A stretch of DNA of 64,000 nucleotides from Idiomarina piscisalsi (GTDB lineage Bacteria > Pseudomonadota > Gammaproteobacteria > Enterobacterales > Alteromonadaceae): positions 1,984,001-2,048,000 of the forward strand of contig NZ_CP022133.1 of NCBI RefSeq assembly GCF_002211765.1, read 5' to 3'. The notes beneath the pieces were generated by a model that was not told the origin of the DNA, did no database searches, and worked only from the letters and a program-made list of their open reading frames with translations. Shown in pieces: positions 1-10,253 of this stretch. The first letter of the stretch is position 1. Every line of letters starts with the position of its first letter. The translations under genes and the position numbers were made by a program.

Positions 1-694
1 CACGTAGCTCGCCGTAATCGATATCGGCCATGTGCGTACAAACCGTGTTCAGAAAGTGACGGTCGTGCGAGATAATGATCATGGTGCTTTGCTTTTCCGC
101 CAGCACCTCTTCTAACCAACGAATGGTGTTAATGTCCAGGTTGTTGGTCGGCTCATCCAGCAGCATAATATCCGGCTCAGAAAACAGCACCTGCGCCAGT
201 AACACCCGAATTTTGACACCCGGCGCCAGTGCCGACATCAAGCCAAAGTGCTGCTCGACCGGTATACCTAAGCCTAACAGCAATTCGCCGGCGCGAGACT
301 CGGCGGTGTAACCGTCCATCTCGGCAAATTCGGTTTCTAAGTCGGCAACTCGCATGCCGTCTTCTTCACTCATCTCACCGCTGCTGTAAATACGGTCACG
401 CTCTTCTTTTACCGCCCACAGCTCTTCATGCCCCATAATAACGGCATCGACCACGCTGTAATCTTCATAGGCAAACTGGTCCTGACGCAATTTACCAATG
501 CGGGTGTTGGGCTCTAACGACACGTTACCGGCGGATGGCTCTTGCTCTCCGCTTAGAATGCGCATAAAGGTCGACTTGCCGCAGCCATTAGCGCCAATAA
601 GACCATAACGGTTGCCATTGCCGAATTTAACAGAAATATTTTCGAAAAGAGGCTTCGCACCAAATTGCATGGTGATATTTGCAGCAGAAATCAC
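1..694 (-). CDS. ybiT: ABC-F family ATPase YbiT, 3' part missing
   Basis: N-terminal 231 codons of a duplicated-ATPase ABC-F protein; the rest lies beyond the left window edge. ABC-F proteins lack membrane domains and act on the ribosome in translation; the exact role of YbiT is not settled. Visible are the Walker A motif GANGCGKS near residue 35, the degenerate signature region [16 protein letters not shown], the Walker B stretch [10 protein letters not shown] and the switch ISHDRHFLN, all close to E. coli YbiT as I remember it. The start is GTG at 694: it gives eight residues before the first Met, as in E. coli YbiT, while the ATG at 670 would shorten a conserved N-terminus. It is divergent from the MscS gene. 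Confidence 0.88.
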   Translation of the reverse strand, partial: MISAANITMQFGAKPLFENISVKFGNGNRYGLIGANGCGKSTFMRILSGEQEPSAGNVSLEPNTRIGKLRQDQFAYEDYSVVDAVIMGHEELWAVKEERDRIYSSGEMSEEDGMRVADLETEFAEMDGYTAESRAGELLLGLGIPVEQHFGLMSALAPGVKIRVLLAQVLFSEPDIMLLDEPTNNLDINTIRWLEEVLAEKQSTMIIISHDRHFLNTVCTHMADIDYGELR

Positions 695-789
695 GTAATC
701 TATATCCAGGATGAGGGAGTAAAAAATGAGCGCGCAATGTACGCGTTTTTCCCGTAAATTACAAAGAAAGATTCACAAATAGGTAATTG

Positions 790-1692
790 ATGATGCAAAT
801 GTCCTGGACAGACCTTTCGACGAATATTGGTAAAATTTGGAATACCGAGCTTTGGAAATCTGGAGAGGCTCAAATTCACCTCAGTCAGGTCGTTATTGCG
901 CTAACGCTTATCATTGTTGGTGTTATTGTTATTCGCTGGGTTGGATCCCGACTCGTCAAGCGAGCACTTAGCTCCGGCAATGCATCGCAGAATACCGTTT
1001 TTGCGTTTCGCAAATTATTTTCCGTTCTGGCCTATGTCCTTATCGTTCTCATTGCTCTTCCCGTTGCGGGTATTCCAATTACCATATTTGCCGTACTTGG
1101 CGGTGCATTAGCCATTGGTGTGGGTTTCGGCGCACAAAACCTGCTCAACAACCTCATTTCGGGCATGATTTTAATCGCTGAGCGCCCTATTCGCATTGGC
1201 GACATTGTCGAGTTAGAAAAGGAACGCGGTCGGGTAGAAGAAATAGGCAATCGGTGCGTGCGTATTCGTCGTTACGACGGTGTCCACGTGTTGGTTCCTA
1301 ATAGTTACTTTTTGGAGCAGCGCGTTGTTAACTGGACACTGGTTTCCGCAGATATTCGCTCTGTTGTGACAGTTGGTGTTGCCTATGGCTCGCCCGTTGA
1401 AAAAGTGCGCGAACTCTTGTTGCAAGCAGCAGACGAACACGAGCAAGTATCCAAAGACTATCCCGTTGAGGTCATTTTTGAAGACTTTGGTGAGAGCTCC
1501 CTGGTCTTTAACGTCTATTTTTGGACCAGCGTCCACCAGCCTATGGATATTCGTCGAATTCAGTCTGATGTACGATTTAAGATTAATGGTTTGTTAAATA
1601 CAAACGACATTGTTATTGCCTTCCCACAGCGCGACGTGCATTTGGATACGTTAAAGCCGTTGGAAATCAAAATGACCAAATCGGACGCATAA
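790..1692 (+). CDS. MscS-family small-conductance mechanosensitive channel
   Basis: Inner-membrane channel that opens under membrane tension and releases solutes on osmotic downshift. The 300-residue product has about three hydrophobic segments (roughly 33-53, 75-95 and 97-125). The third carries the Gly/Ala-rich pore helix (GGALAIGVGFGAQN) followed by the conserved LISGMILIAERPIRIGD stretch that enters the beta domain. Length is close to E. coli MscS (286). The frame opens with TTG at 787, but ATG at 790 sits six bases after AGG and is preferred; ATG at 793 is also possible. It is a single gene between divergent ybiT and a convergent TonB receptor gene. Confidence 0.92.
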   Translation: MMQMSWTDLSTNIGKIWNTELWKSGEAQIHLSQVVIALTLIIVGVIVIRWVGSRLVKRALSSGNASQNTVFAFRKLFSVLAYVLIVLIALPVAGIPITIFAVLGGALAIGVGFGAQNLLNNLISGMILIAERPIRIGDIVELEKERGRVEEIGNRCVRIRRYDGVHVLVPNSYFLEQRVVNWTLVSADIRSVVTVGVAYGSPVEKVRELLLQAADEHEQVSKDYPVEVIFEDFGESSLVFNVYFWTSVHQPMDIRRIQSDVRFKINGLLNTNDIVIAFPQRDVHLDTLKPLEIKMTKSDA

Positions 1693-1695
1693 AAA

Positions 1696-1721
1696 AACGC
1701 CACCTCAGATGAGGTGGCGTT
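1696..1721. terminator. Bidirectional hairpin terminator
   Basis: Perfect inverted repeat AACGCCACCTC / GAGGTGGCGTT around an AGAT loop, between the convergent MscS and TonB receptor genes. The A run at 1691-1697 becomes a T run after the stem on the minus strand, so it should terminate the receptor transcript best. Confidence 0.85.
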
Positions 1722-1755
1722 CAATTACAACAATAACAACCAGGGATTACTTCGC

Positions 1756-4461
1756 TTAAAACTCGTAGCTGTAACTCAAGCTAACAACTGTTCCTACTTC
1801 TTTACTACGGACTAAAATGCCCGATTGGTTCACTTCCTGATCTTCACCCAGCAAGTTTTTCACTTTTAAGCCAATCTTTGAGTTGAAGTTCGGATAGTAG
1901 TTGTAAACCAGATCCAGGGAGTGGAACGGTTGTTCATAAGCGTCATCACGACCACCGACACCAGCTGCCAGAATGCGCTCACCAAAGACGTTATACACCA
2001 ACGAGGTTGAGTGCTCGCCGTTTGCTGAGTCATAGTTCAACTGGAAGTTCGCAACGTATTCTGAGTGACCCGTCATGCGCTTAGTCGGGTTGGTTAAGTT
2101 ACCCGCCAACGCCGGATCAATCGACGCTTCGGAATCACTCCAGGTTAAGTTACCGGAAGTGAAGAAGCCGTTCGCCAAGTAGCCTAAGTCGTGCAACCAC
2201 TCAAACTCAACGCCGTACACTTCCGCCGACTCACCGTTCACATACGTTAAGGTGTAGTCTTCATCGCCGACACGAAGTACTGACTCAATCGGGTTCGAAA
2301 TGTCCTTATAAAACGCAGCAACCGTATAGTTGTCCCCGTTATCGGCATAGTATTCAAAGCGTGCATCGTAGTTTTTTAAGTCACTGCTTTGCAGACCAGC
2401 CGTACCAAAAGTACGAATGTCAGTCACCGGGTCGTAGTAAGCCACCGGTACGGTTTCACGCAGATCCGGACGGACAACCGTTTCACCATAACCAAAGCGA
2501 AGCTGATAATTGTCGTTCGCCATGTAGGTTAATGACAAGGCAGTATAAACATCGTCTTCCGAAATCGAACTATCGACAACGCGCTGAGGATTGAAATAGT
2601 TATTCAAGTCCTGCTCGTCAAAAATCAAGCTCGAGGTCGCCAACGACACCTGTTTAAAGTCTTCGTAGCGAAGACCGCCGCTGACGCGCCAAGTATTGTC
2701 GAATATCACATCAAACTCGCCGTAGTACGCGTCTATCTTCTGCGCCGCTAAATAGTCATCAGCGTTAGGTGCCCCCGGCTCACGGAAGGTAATACGAAAA
2801 TCGTTTTCGTCGATGACTTCATCCGTCAAATAGCCCGTAACACCCAACACATTGTCTAAGTCGTCCAGTACCGACAGGCGTGAACCCGAGGCGTTATCCA
2901 GGCTGAAGCGACTGGTACTGTAATAGCGAGCCTTGTCCATAAAATCGTAACCGGCTTTCAATTCCAGCTCAATACCAGACAACATAATTGGTAACGAGAA
3001 ATTACCGCCGTAAGACTTCACATTGTCTTCCATGTCAACGAACTGGAAAATCGCCCGGTTGTCATCACCGGTGACCCGAGTTTCGGAGAAGCTTCCGTCG
3101 GTGTTATAAATGTCATCAAAGCGATACGACACCTCGGTTGGAATGTCCGTTTCCGCTTTTGACTCTGTATACTGCCAGTCAAAGCCAACCCCCCAGTAAT
3201 CCATGAAGGTGTGTTGCCCACGGAGTTGATCGACATTCAGAACACGCTCTTCATACTTGAATTCATGCTCGCGGTTAGCAATGCCGGTTCCGGCGATGGT
3301 TTTTAAGTTACTGCCGTTGGGGCTTTGCTTAATACCGAACTCGGACTCGTCCTCTGAGTCTTCCAGATAAATTTTGGTGTAGCTAACATTGTGAGTATCG
3401 AGCTGATAACCCGCCGTGAAGAAACCATTCAGGCGTTCCGTTTCTGTGGTTACCGTGGTTTCCGACAAGGTGTTGTAACACGAATTCGACACATCCTCGG
3501 CGGTTTCCAGCGAGGTTGAACAGCCTGCTTCCGCGTTATTACTGATGACGGCGTTACGACGCTCTGATGCATCCCAGTCATTGTCGTAAGAAGCGGCCGC
3601 TAAGACACCGAAAGTACCTCCAAACCAAGACTCATCAAAGCTGTTACCCAAGGTAGCTTTTAAATCAAAATTAGGATCTAACGACTCTTTCTTAAGTACC
3701 ATGTTACGCGGCAACTGCTTCGCTAACGACGCATTAATGGCGCGCGCCTGATCACCGGCACTGGTGCCGTTACCGGTTAAGCCATCCGTATTAATGATAT
3801 TACGTAAGCTAAAATCACCTTCGTAACGACCAATGGCGTTTTGAATACCTTCGGGAATACCCGCGTCGTTACGGTTATAGGTGTAACCTTCGTCGGCATT
3901 GCTGTTGAAACCCACACCCGCTTCTACGCTAAAAACAAAATCATTTGGCAGAGAGCGTGTGCGAATGTCGATGTTACCGCCACCAAAAGCAGCCGGCATT
4001 GACGGTGAAAACACCTTTTGTACCGCCATGCTTTCGATAATGGTCGACGGAATAATATCCAGTGGCACCACATTGCGGGTTAAGTCCGGGCTGGGAATAC
4101 TGGCACCGTTAATACGGGCACTCGAATAGCGTTCACCTAAGCCGCGAACATAGATGAATTTGCCGTCAACCAACGTCAAACCGGTAACGCGACGCAACGC
4201 TGAGGCAGCGTCACTGTCACCAGAGCGGGATAGCTGCTCAGCGCCTAAGATGTCCGCCACAAAAGCCTGATTTTTACGCTCTTCAACCACCGCAGCAGCA
4301 CTTCCCTGCAAGCGACTGCCGGTAGTCACCACCTCTTCAATGGTCGATTCACGCTCGATGTCAGCGTCTTCAGCTTGCTGAGCCAAGGTTACCGGACTGG
4401 TGGCGACAAGACCTAATCCAACCGCCAGTGCTACAGGCTTGAGTTTGTAGTGATTTTTCAT
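1756..4461 (-). CDS. TonB-dependent outer-membrane receptor
   Basis: Energised outer-membrane transporter; the substrate cannot be read from sequence. The 901-residue product has a Sec signal (cleavage after about residue 27, TLA-QQ), a TonB-box-like segment IEEVVTTGSR near 41-50, a plug with IYVRGLGERYSSARING and AAFGGGNIDIRT, and a long barrel ending in an aromatic residue (SYEF). The frame opens at TTG 4467, but ATG at 4461 has AGGAG six bases upstream and is chosen. It is the second gene after a beta-helix lipoprotein, separated by a hairpin, and shares its PhoB-box-like promoter region, so phosphate-linked uptake is possible but not shown. Confidence 0.9.
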   Translation of the reverse strand: MKNHYKLKPVALAVGLGLVATSPVTLAQQAEDADIERESTIEEVVTTGSRLQGSAAAVVEERKNQAFVADILGAEQLSRSGDSDAASALRRVTGLTLVDGKFIYVRGLGERYSSARINGASIPSPDLTRNVVPLDIIPSTIIESMAVQKVFSPSMPAAFGGGNIDIRTRSLPNDFVFSVEAGVGFNSNADEGYTYNRNDAGIPEGIQNAIGRYEGDFSLRNIINTDGLTGNGTSAGDQARAINASLAKQLPRNMVLKKESLDPNFDLKATLGNSFDESWFGGTFGVLAAASYDNDWDASERRNAVISNNAEAGCSTSLETAEDVSNSCYNTLSETTVTTETERLNGFFTAGYQLDTHNVSYTKIYLEDSEDESEFGIKQSPNGSNLKTIAGTGIANREHEFKYEERVLNVDQLRGQHTFMDYWGVGFDWQYTESKAETDIPTEVSYRFDDIYNTDGSFSETRVTGDDNRAIFQFVDMEDNVKSYGGNFSLPIMLSGIELELKAGYDFMDKARYYSTSRFSLDNASGSRLSVLDDLDNVLGVTGYLTDEVIDENDFRITFREPGAPNADDYLAAQKIDAYYGEFDVIFDNTWRVSGGLRYEDFKQVSLATSSLIFDEQDLNNYFNPQRVVDSSISEDDVYTALSLTYMANDNYQLRFGYGETVVRPDLRETVPVAYYDPVTDIRTFGTAGLQSSDLKNYDARFEYYADNGDNYTVAAFYKDISNPIESVLRVGDEDYTLTYVNGESAEVYGVEFEWLHDLGYLANGFFTSGNLTWSDSEASIDPALAGNLTNPTKRMTGHSEYVANFQLNYDSANGEHSTSLVYNVFGERILAAGVGGRDDAYEQPFHSLDLVYNYYPNFNSKIGLKVKNLLGEDQEVNQSGILVRSKEVGTVVSLSYSYEF

Positions 4462-4487
4462 AACCAACTCCTACACTAAAATCGGAA

Positions 4488-4514
4488 AATAGGCGCAACC
4501 TGTGTGCGCCTATT
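4488..4514 (-). other. Intercistronic hairpin, lipoprotein to TonB receptor
   Basis: Perfect 10-bp stem AATAGGCGCA / TGCGCCTATT with a 7-base loop between the two genes of the operon. On the minus strand only a short TT follows, so partial attenuation or RNA protection is more likely than full termination. Confidence 0.6.
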
Positions 4515-4533
4515 CATTAACCTGCAACTCAAC

Positions 4534-6114
4534 TTAGTCCTGCTCAGAGGCGGTTACTGCGTTGTCTACCCACTGATACCATTCAGAGCTGGTGTCGTCG
4601 TTCGACAATGCACCGATGAAGTCAACCGCAGTAAAGAAGTCGTCATTCAGTCCGGTTAAGTCATTTGCCGTAATCGTGATAGATGACGACATGTCAGTTG
4701 AAATACCGTCATCGTTCAGTACCGTTGCTGAACCGTCCAGAATTTCGTTCGCGCTGCCGTTTTGGTACCACTGAGTGTAGGTCTCACCATCAGCGAACGT
4801 ATTGTCACCCGTGCTAACAAAGTTATTAGTACAAGCTAGTACTGAGCTGTAGAAGTCGAGCTCGCCGTTATCAACGCCCGCTTCGCCGTCTGACGTAAAG
4901 AAGACACAGCCGTCATCTGCCGTACCGTTTTCTTTAATTTTCAGAACGTTGTACATTTGACCCTGGAAGTTATCGTCAAACTTCGTCGCAATTGACGGGT
5001 CGTTGTCGCGCACAGACGTGCCGTCAGTGGTAATAATGGTCACGTTAGCAATGGTTGGGGCAGAAGCCGGTGCTTGCGAGTAGTCCGGTCCATTGTTTTT
5101 CTCACCGTCAGCCTCAAAGCCGCCGTTCCCCATGTAGTTGGTCTGGCCGTCTACCGTCACAGTGCCATGTTTAATAAAAACGAATTGCGCACGTCCCTGC
5201 CAGCCAGCGTCCATATCCAGCGAATCGTCCTGAGTATCTGTAACGACAATGTTTCTTAAATCAGCAGCACCACCGAAGAACTCAATACCGTCATCGAACC
5301 CCTGGTGAATGTGGATAAATTCGTAAGAAGAGCCAGAACCTACTGCGTTCAGCGTTAGTGAGTTCAAGTCGTCGCCATCACCGCCGTCACGAGGGCCTGA
5401 GCCTGCGTACCAAATTTGAGCGTACTTCATTGAGCCGCTGTCGTCCGTGTTGTCGTTACCACCGTAGAAGCTGACAATACCTTCCGACTCACGGTTACAA
5501 GTACCGCCATCACGTTCAGCATCCGTACACTCATTGGTAATGCCGTTACCGTTAATGATGATACCACCCCAGTCTGCGTAACGTGGCGCATCGCCAGAAA
5601 CGTTTAAACGGTCAAATTCATTTGCCGAGGTAAATTTAATCGGTTTATCAAATGTACCAATAGCATTCAGTTGCGCACCGCGGGCAATCTGAATAATGGC
5701 TTCGCCAGAGGTGAATGCTAAAATCGCTCCCGGTTCAACCGTCATCACCGGACCGTTTTGATTAATCTCACAACCCGTCGTGGTGTCACAGTCTTCACCA
5801 ATCTGCAAAGCGCCTTCAAACACGTGCACACCGCCGTCAGGCAACTCATCAAACGTAATGTCTTCCGTAATTTCTATCGTTGCACTGGCAAAGTCAGTAT
5901 CGTAGGAGCAGTCCTGACCATCGTATTCACCCTGAACGTCTGCGTAGGTTGCACATGGATTAGATGAACCGCTGTCACCGCCCCCGGTATCACCGCCGGC
6001 ATTCGAGCCACCACCATTATTCACGGTTGGCGTCACGTTAATATCGCCACCGCAACCGGCTAATAGAAGTGCTGTGGTCACTGCAGATATCTTAAATAAG
6101 GTATTGAATTTCAT
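4534..6114 (-). CDS. Beta-helix-type surface lipoprotein paired with TonB receptor
   Basis: 526-residue lipoprotein of unknown function. It has a lipobox LLAGC with Cys21, a Gly/Asn/Ser-rich linker after it, and a body with short repeated strands typical of right-handed parallel beta-helix proteins (WGGIIINGNG, DDGIEFFGGAADLRNI, DDSLDMDAGW). Similar lipoproteins often sit beside TonB receptors in marine Proteobacteria, which suggests substrate capture at the outer membrane; that role is inferred. The frame could begin nine codons earlier, but ATG at 6114 directly precedes the signal peptide and follows GGGAG. It is the first gene of a two-gene operon with a candidate PhoB box 65 bases upstream. 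Confidence 0.8.
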   Translation of the reverse strand: MKFNTLFKISAVTTALLLAGCGGDINVTPTVNNGGGSNAGGDTGGGDSGSSNPCATYADVQGEYDGQDCSYDTDFASATIEITEDITFDELPDGGVHVFEGALQIGEDCDTTTGCEINQNGPVMTVEPGAILAFTSGEAIIQIARGAQLNAIGTFDKPIKFTSANEFDRLNVSGDAPRYADWGGIIINGNGITNECTDAERDGGTCNRESEGIVSFYGGNDNTDDSGSMKYAQIWYAGSGPRDGGDGDDLNSLTLNAVGSGSSYEFIHIHQGFDDGIEFFGGAADLRNIVVTDTQDDSLDMDAGWQGRAQFVFIKHGTVTVDGQTNYMGNGGFEADGEKNNGPDYSQAPASAPTIANVTIITTDGTSVRDNDPSIATKFDDNFQGQMYNVLKIKENGTADDGCVFFTSDGEAGVDNGELDFYSSVLACTNNFVSTGDNTFADGETYTQWYQNGSANEILDGSATVLNDDGISTDMSSSITITANDLTGLNDDFFTAVDFIGALSNDDTSSEWYQWVDNAVTASEQD

Positions 6115-6178
6115 TGGGTTCTCCCGACTTCTTCGTGTCATGTTGTGATTTAAGTCGGGAGCAGATTAGGACGCTTGC

Positions 6179-6196
6179 ATGACAGGATTGTGACAA
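6179..6196 (-). promoter_or_regulatory. Candidate PhoB box upstream of lipoprotein/TonB receptor operon
   Basis: Minus strand reads TTGTCACAATCCTGTCAT: two heptamers spaced by four bases, the PHO-box layout (consensus CTGTCAT-N4-CTGTCAT). The second heptamer is a perfect match; the first equals the second heptamer of E. coli phoA. Exactly 10 bases after it comes TAATCT, a plausible -10, the spacing seen at PhoB-activated promoters. Confidence 0.62.
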
Positions 6197-6310
6197 CACA
6201 AAAGTGTCACAAAATGTTCACGATTTGGTAACCAAAACGCGTGGTGATGATCTTTGCACTTGTTGAATAAGTAACCTATATCAGTAATAACACATCAACG
6301 AGGAATAGTT

Positions 6311-7153
6311 ATGCGTAAGCTTTTAGTAAGCGGTTTACTGGCGGTGTTTGCGCTGCCAGCCACAGCCGATCGTTTCGAAGACGTCACCATTGAACATAAT
6401 GAAGTGGCGGACAATATCTATATGCTGACCGGTGCCGGCGGCAATATTCTGATGTCTTCCGGCAGTGACGGCGTGTTTATGATCGACGACCAATATACGC
6501 AAATGTCAGAGCGCATCGCCGATAAGGTCAAAGAACTCAGCGGCGAAGACGTGAAATACATTCTGAACACTCACTTCCACGGCGACCATGTCGGCTCGAA
6601 CATGTGGTTTGCCAGTAATCAGGGTTCGACAATTTTCGCACACGATCATGTGCGCGAACGCCTAAGCAATGACGACAATTTCGAAGCAATGGGTCTGCCG
6701 GCGATCACTTTTGACTCGGGCATTACGTTTCACTTTAACGACGACACCATTTACGTGTTTCACTTGCCTGCCGGACATACCGACGGTGACAGTGCCGTAT
6801 GGTTTGAAGACGCGAATGTTTTGCACCCGGGCGACTTATTCTTCAATAAACGCTTCCCGTTTATTGATCTGAAAAGCGGTGGCGACGTGGACGGTTACAT
6901 TGCTAATGTCGAGCAGTTATTAGACCGTATTACCGATGAAACGGTGATTATTCCCGGCCACGGTCCCCTGGCTGACAAAGCTGACTATGAAAGCTTCTTG
7001 TCGATGATAAAAGAGACCAAAGCCGAAGTAGACGCCATGAAGCAGAATGGCATGAGCCTTGAAGAAGTGCAGGCGAAAGGCCTCAGTGACAAGTGGGCTG
7101 ACTGGAGTTGGTCCTTTATTAACGAAGAGCGCTGGATTGCAACGCTCTACTAA
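6311..7153 (+). CDS. Exported metallo-beta-lactamase-fold hydrolase
   Basis: 280-residue periplasmic enzyme with a Sec signal (cleavage near residue 20, ATA-DR) and the Zn-binding motif HFHGDH near residue 92, later GHTDGDSAVW and the IPGHGP motif. These are hallmarks of the MBL hydrolase fold. The branch looks like the general exported Zn hydrolases, not a proven beta-lactamase, and the substrate is unknown. The start has AGGA six bases upstream. It is divergent from the lipoprotein/TonB receptor operon and shares its 196-bp promoter region; its 3' end converges on argHA with 22 bases between. Confidence 0.85.
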   Translation: MRKLLVSGLLAVFALPATADRFEDVTIEHNEVADNIYMLTGAGGNILMSSGSDGVFMIDDQYTQMSERIADKVKELSGEDVKYILNTHFHGDHVGSNMWFASNQGSTIFAHDHVRERLSNDDNFEAMGLPAITFDSGITFHFNDDTIYVFHLPAGHTDGDSAVWFEDANVLHPGDLFFNKRFPFIDLKSGGDVDGYIANVEQLLDRITDETVIIPGHGPLADKADYESFLSMIKETKAEVDAMKQNGMSLEEVQAKGLSDKWADWSWSFINEERWIATLY

Positions 7154-7175
7154 GTTTTAAGTAACCGTAACCTGA

Positions 7176-9038
7176 CTAACAAACCGAACGGAAAATTAAC
7201 TGTTCGTTCGGCTGCTCAAGGTGATACTCCATGGCCAGCTCGTCGCAGTTGGCCAGCCTTGGGCAAATCTCACAGTCCTTCATGACCTTTTCCGGTAAGG
7301 TGTCTTTCGAGCAATGGTTAAAGCCCCGCTGCTCAAAAAAATCCGGCACCCGGGTCAGTACTATCACTCGGTTTAGCTGCAACAAACGAGCTTTTTTCAA
7401 TAAGTAAGCCACCAACATACGCCCCTGACCACGCACCTCGGTTTTCGGGTTGACTCCTAACGAGCGAATTTCCGCTAAACCTGTGGTGTAGATATACAAC
7501 GACGCACAGCCCATCACCTTACCGTCAACTTCCGTCACCGCAAATTCATTAATCGAGTGCACGATATCGTCTTTTGCCCGCGGCAGATTCTCGCCCGCTC
7601 CAGCCCAGTGCTGAACTAAGTCTAAAATAGCGCCAATATCACTTAAGTTCGCGTCACGCACCTGGATCTGCTGTTGCTGCTGCGCCGCTTTTAACGCTTC
7701 ATTCACCCGCTCCGGCGACGTACCGCCCAGGGCACAACGTTTTTCCAGCAGAGCATCCAGCGTCAGCCAATCATAAACGTCCTGCTCAATAACCGGGACC
7801 ACCGCCTGAAACGCCTCCAGCGGCATATCCTCTAATGGTTTTTGAGCCTGAATAGCCTGTTGCACCAGCTCGCCGACGTTGTGATGCGCCTGCCGGAAAG
7901 GAATGCCTTTGGATACCATATAGTCCGCGAGCTCAGTCGCATTGGCATAACCGCCTTGCGCAGCCTTACGACAAGCCTCATGATTAACCGTCAGACCATT
8001 CAGGGTCGAGGTCACCATCGCCAGTGACGCCTGCCAGGTGGTAAAGGCATCGAACAAGCCTTCTTTATCTTCCTGCATGTCTTTGTTGTAGGCCAATGGC
8101 AGCGCTTTTAAGGTCATCATTAAGCCGGTTAATGAACCCACCACCCGGCCGCTTTTACCGCGCACCAACTCCAGCGCGTCCGGGTTTTTCTTCTGCGGCA
8201 TCAGTGACGATCCCGACGTCACATTATCGGCCAGCTCGATGAAACCGGCCTCCCCGGAGTTATAGAAAATTAGGTCTTCCGCTAAGCGCGACAAATGCAG
8301 CATCGACAACGACGCGGTGCTTAACAGCTCCACCACAAAGTCACGGTCAGATACTGAATCCAGACTGTTACGCGTTGCTTCACTAAAACCCAGCTCGCTG
8401 GCAATAGCTTCGCGGTCGACCGCATACGCCGTACCTGCCAGTGCACCGCAACCTAAGGGGCTTTTATTGAGCCGACCAGTAGCGTCTTGTAAGCGCTCAC
8501 TATCGCGCTGCAGCATTTCTACATAAGCTAAGCACCAGTGCGCCAGCAATACCGGTTGCGCCCGTTGGAGGTGCGTATAGCCCGGTATCACGGTGTCTTT
8601 TTCACGTTGCGCTAGGTTCAGTAATGCCTGCTGAGTCTGCTTCAGTGACTGCTGCAGAACTCCTGCTTGCTCGCGGCACCACAAACGTAAATCGGTCGCT
8701 ACCTGATCATTCCGGCTGCGCCCGGTATGCAGCTTTTTGGCTAAATCACCCACTTTAGCTATCAGTGCAGCCTCAACAAAAGAGTGAATGTCCTCATCGC
8801 CACCAACAGCAACTGCCGCAGGGTCTTCGCGCACCTCACTGAGCAGTTCATTCAATGCCTGCTGTAACTGCAGACATTCATCATGGTTTAACACGCCAAC
8901 CTTGTGCAACGCATTCGCCCAGGCTTTAGAGCCGGTGATATCCTGCTCCGCCAGCACATAGTCAAACGGCAGCGAGTCATTAAACTGCTGAAACGCGGCA
9001 TCGGGCCCTGCCGCAAAACGTCCACCCCATAGCGCCAT
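7176..9038 (-). CDS. argHA: Bifunctional argininosuccinate lyase / N-acetylglutamate synthase
   Basis: Carries the first and last steps of arginine synthesis in one 620-residue cytoplasmic protein. Residues about 1-455 are argininosuccinate lyase (signature [12 protein letters not shown] at 276-287, HTGRSRNDQ near 104). Residues about 460-620 are a GNAT acetyltransferase with the acetyl-CoA loop VRGQGR and a Cys cluster ([10 protein letters not shown]) typical of short N-acetylglutamate synthases. The argH-argA fusion is known from Moritella, Vibrio and relatives, so this is a natural fusion, not an assembly artefact. It is the last gene of argCBFGH(A), three bases after argG. Confidence 0.95.
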   Translation of the reverse strand: MALWGGRFAAGPDAAFQQFNDSLPFDYVLAEQDITGSKAWANALHKVGVLNHDECLQLQQALNELLSEVREDPAAVAVGGDEDIHSFVEAALIAKVGDLAKKLHTGRSRNDQVATDLRLWCREQAGVLQQSLKQTQQALLNLAQREKDTVIPGYTHLQRAQPVLLAHWCLAYVEMLQRDSERLQDATGRLNKSPLGCGALAGTAYAVDREAIASELGFSEATRNSLDSVSDRDFVVELLSTASLSMLHLSRLAEDLIFYNSGEAGFIELADNVTSGSSLMPQKKNPDALELVRGKSGRVVGSLTGLMMTLKALPLAYNKDMQEDKEGLFDAFTTWQASLAMVTSTLNGLTVNHEACRKAAQGGYANATELADYMVSKGIPFRQAHHNVGELVQQAIQAQKPLEDMPLEAFQAVVPVIEQDVYDWLTLDALLEKRCALGGTSPERVNEALKAAQQQQQIQVRDANLSDIGAILDLVQHWAGAGENLPRAKDDIVHSINEFAVTEVDGKVMGCASLYIYTTGLAEIRSLGVNPKTEVRGQGRMLVAYLLKKARLLQLNRVIVLTRVPDFFEQRGFNHCSKDTLPEKVMKDCEICPRLANCDELAMEYHLEQPNEQLIFRSVC

Positions 9039-9041
9039 AAT

Positions 9042-10253
9042 CTACCTCTTTTGCTGCTTCTGTAACGCCGCTATCCGGCTGGGAAGAGAGAACAACCGAA
9101 TAAAACCTTCGGCGTGCGCCTGGTTATAGACTTCGTCCGCACCAAAAGTCGCAAAGTCTTCGCTGTATAAGCTATTCGGAGAACGTTTCTGAACCGCAGT
9201 CACTGAGCCTTTATAGAGCTTCAGCACCACGTCGCCGCTGGCGGTCGAACACAGTGATTGTGCCGCGCTCATGACCGACTGCTGCAATGGGGTAAACCAG
9301 CGGCCGTCGTACAACAGCTGTGCAAACTGTTCGCTCAATTGCGCTTTCCAGCTGCGGCTGGTTTTATCCAATACCAGCTCATCAATCGCCTGTAACGCAG
9401 CCATCATCACCGTACCACCGGGAGTTTCGTAACAACCACGGCTTTTCATGCCCACTAAACGGTTTTCGACAATATCCACCCGCCCGACACCATGCTTAGC
9501 GGCAATGTCATTCAACACATTCAGGCATTCGAAAGGCGACAGTGCCTTGTCATTCACCGCCGTGATGTCGCCATTTTCGACCGTAACAGAAACATATTCC
9601 GGTTTATCCGGCGCTTGCTCTGGCGATGTCGTCATGGTCCAGACTTTATCCGTAGGCTCACACCAGGGGTCTTCCAGCTCGCCGCCTTCGTGCGAAATGT
9701 GCCAGGCGTTGGCATCCCGGCTGTAAATTTTGGTCGCTGACGCCGAGCACGGAATATTCCGCTCTGCCAGATAATCCAACAGAGACTCCCGACTGCTTAA
9801 CTCCCATTCACGCCACGGAGCTATCACTTGTAAGTCAGGTGCTAACGCCGCGTAGCAGGACTCAAAACGTACCTGATCATTCCCTTTACCGGTACAACCG
9901 TGCGCCAGCGCATCCGCACCCACTTTACGAGCCACTTCAACCTGAGCTTTGGCAATAATCGGACGCGCCATAGCCGTGCCCAATAAATAAGTGCCTTCGT
10001 AAATAGCCCCGGTCTTGAGTGTTGGGTACACGTAGCGCTTCACAAACTCATCTTTTAAATCAACCACGTGGCACTCGGACGCACCGGACGCTTTGGCTTT
10101 TTCTTCCACGCCTTCCAGCTCTTCGGCGCCCTGTCCTACATCAGCCACAAACGCCACAACTTCGCAGCCATAATTCTCTTTTAACCAGGGCACAATGGCC
10201 GATGTGTCCAGACCGCCAGAATAGGCCAAAACAACTTTTTTTACGTGACTCAT
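9042..10253 (-). CDS. argG: Argininosuccinate synthase
   Basis: Joins citrulline and aspartate using ATP to make argininosuccinate, the penultimate step of arginine synthesis. The 403-residue length is normal for the short bacterial form. The N-terminal ATP loop [15 protein letters not shown] and the internal [13 protein letters not shown] motif are intact. Its start overlaps the argF stop by four bases (ATGA), which implies translational coupling. Confidence 0.97.
   Translation of the reverse strand: MSHVKKVVLAYSGGLDTSAIVPWLKENYGCEVVAFVADVGQGAEELEGVEEKAKASGASECHVVDLKDEFVKRYVYPTLKTGAIYEGTYLLGTAMARPIIAKAQVEVARKVGADALAHGCTGKGNDQVRFESCYAALAPDLQVIAPWREWELSSRESLLDYLAERNIPCSASATKIYSRDANAWHISHEGGELEDPWCEPTDKVWTMTTSPEQAPDKPEYVSVTVENGDITAVNDKALSPFECLNVLNDIAAKHGVGRVDIVENRLVGMKSRGCYETPGGTVMMAALQAIDELVLDKTSRSWKAQLSEQFAQLLYDGRWFTPLQQSVMSAAQSLCSTASGDVVLKLYKGSVTAVQKRSPNSLYSEDFATFGADEVYNQAHAEGFIRLFSLPSRIAALQKQQKR

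Noticed and set aside
6188..6212. TTGTGAC / GTCACAA inverted repeat as a CRP site
   Set aside because: The spacer between TGTGA and TCACA is 13 bases, not 6; part of it is better explained by the PhoB-box-like repeat.
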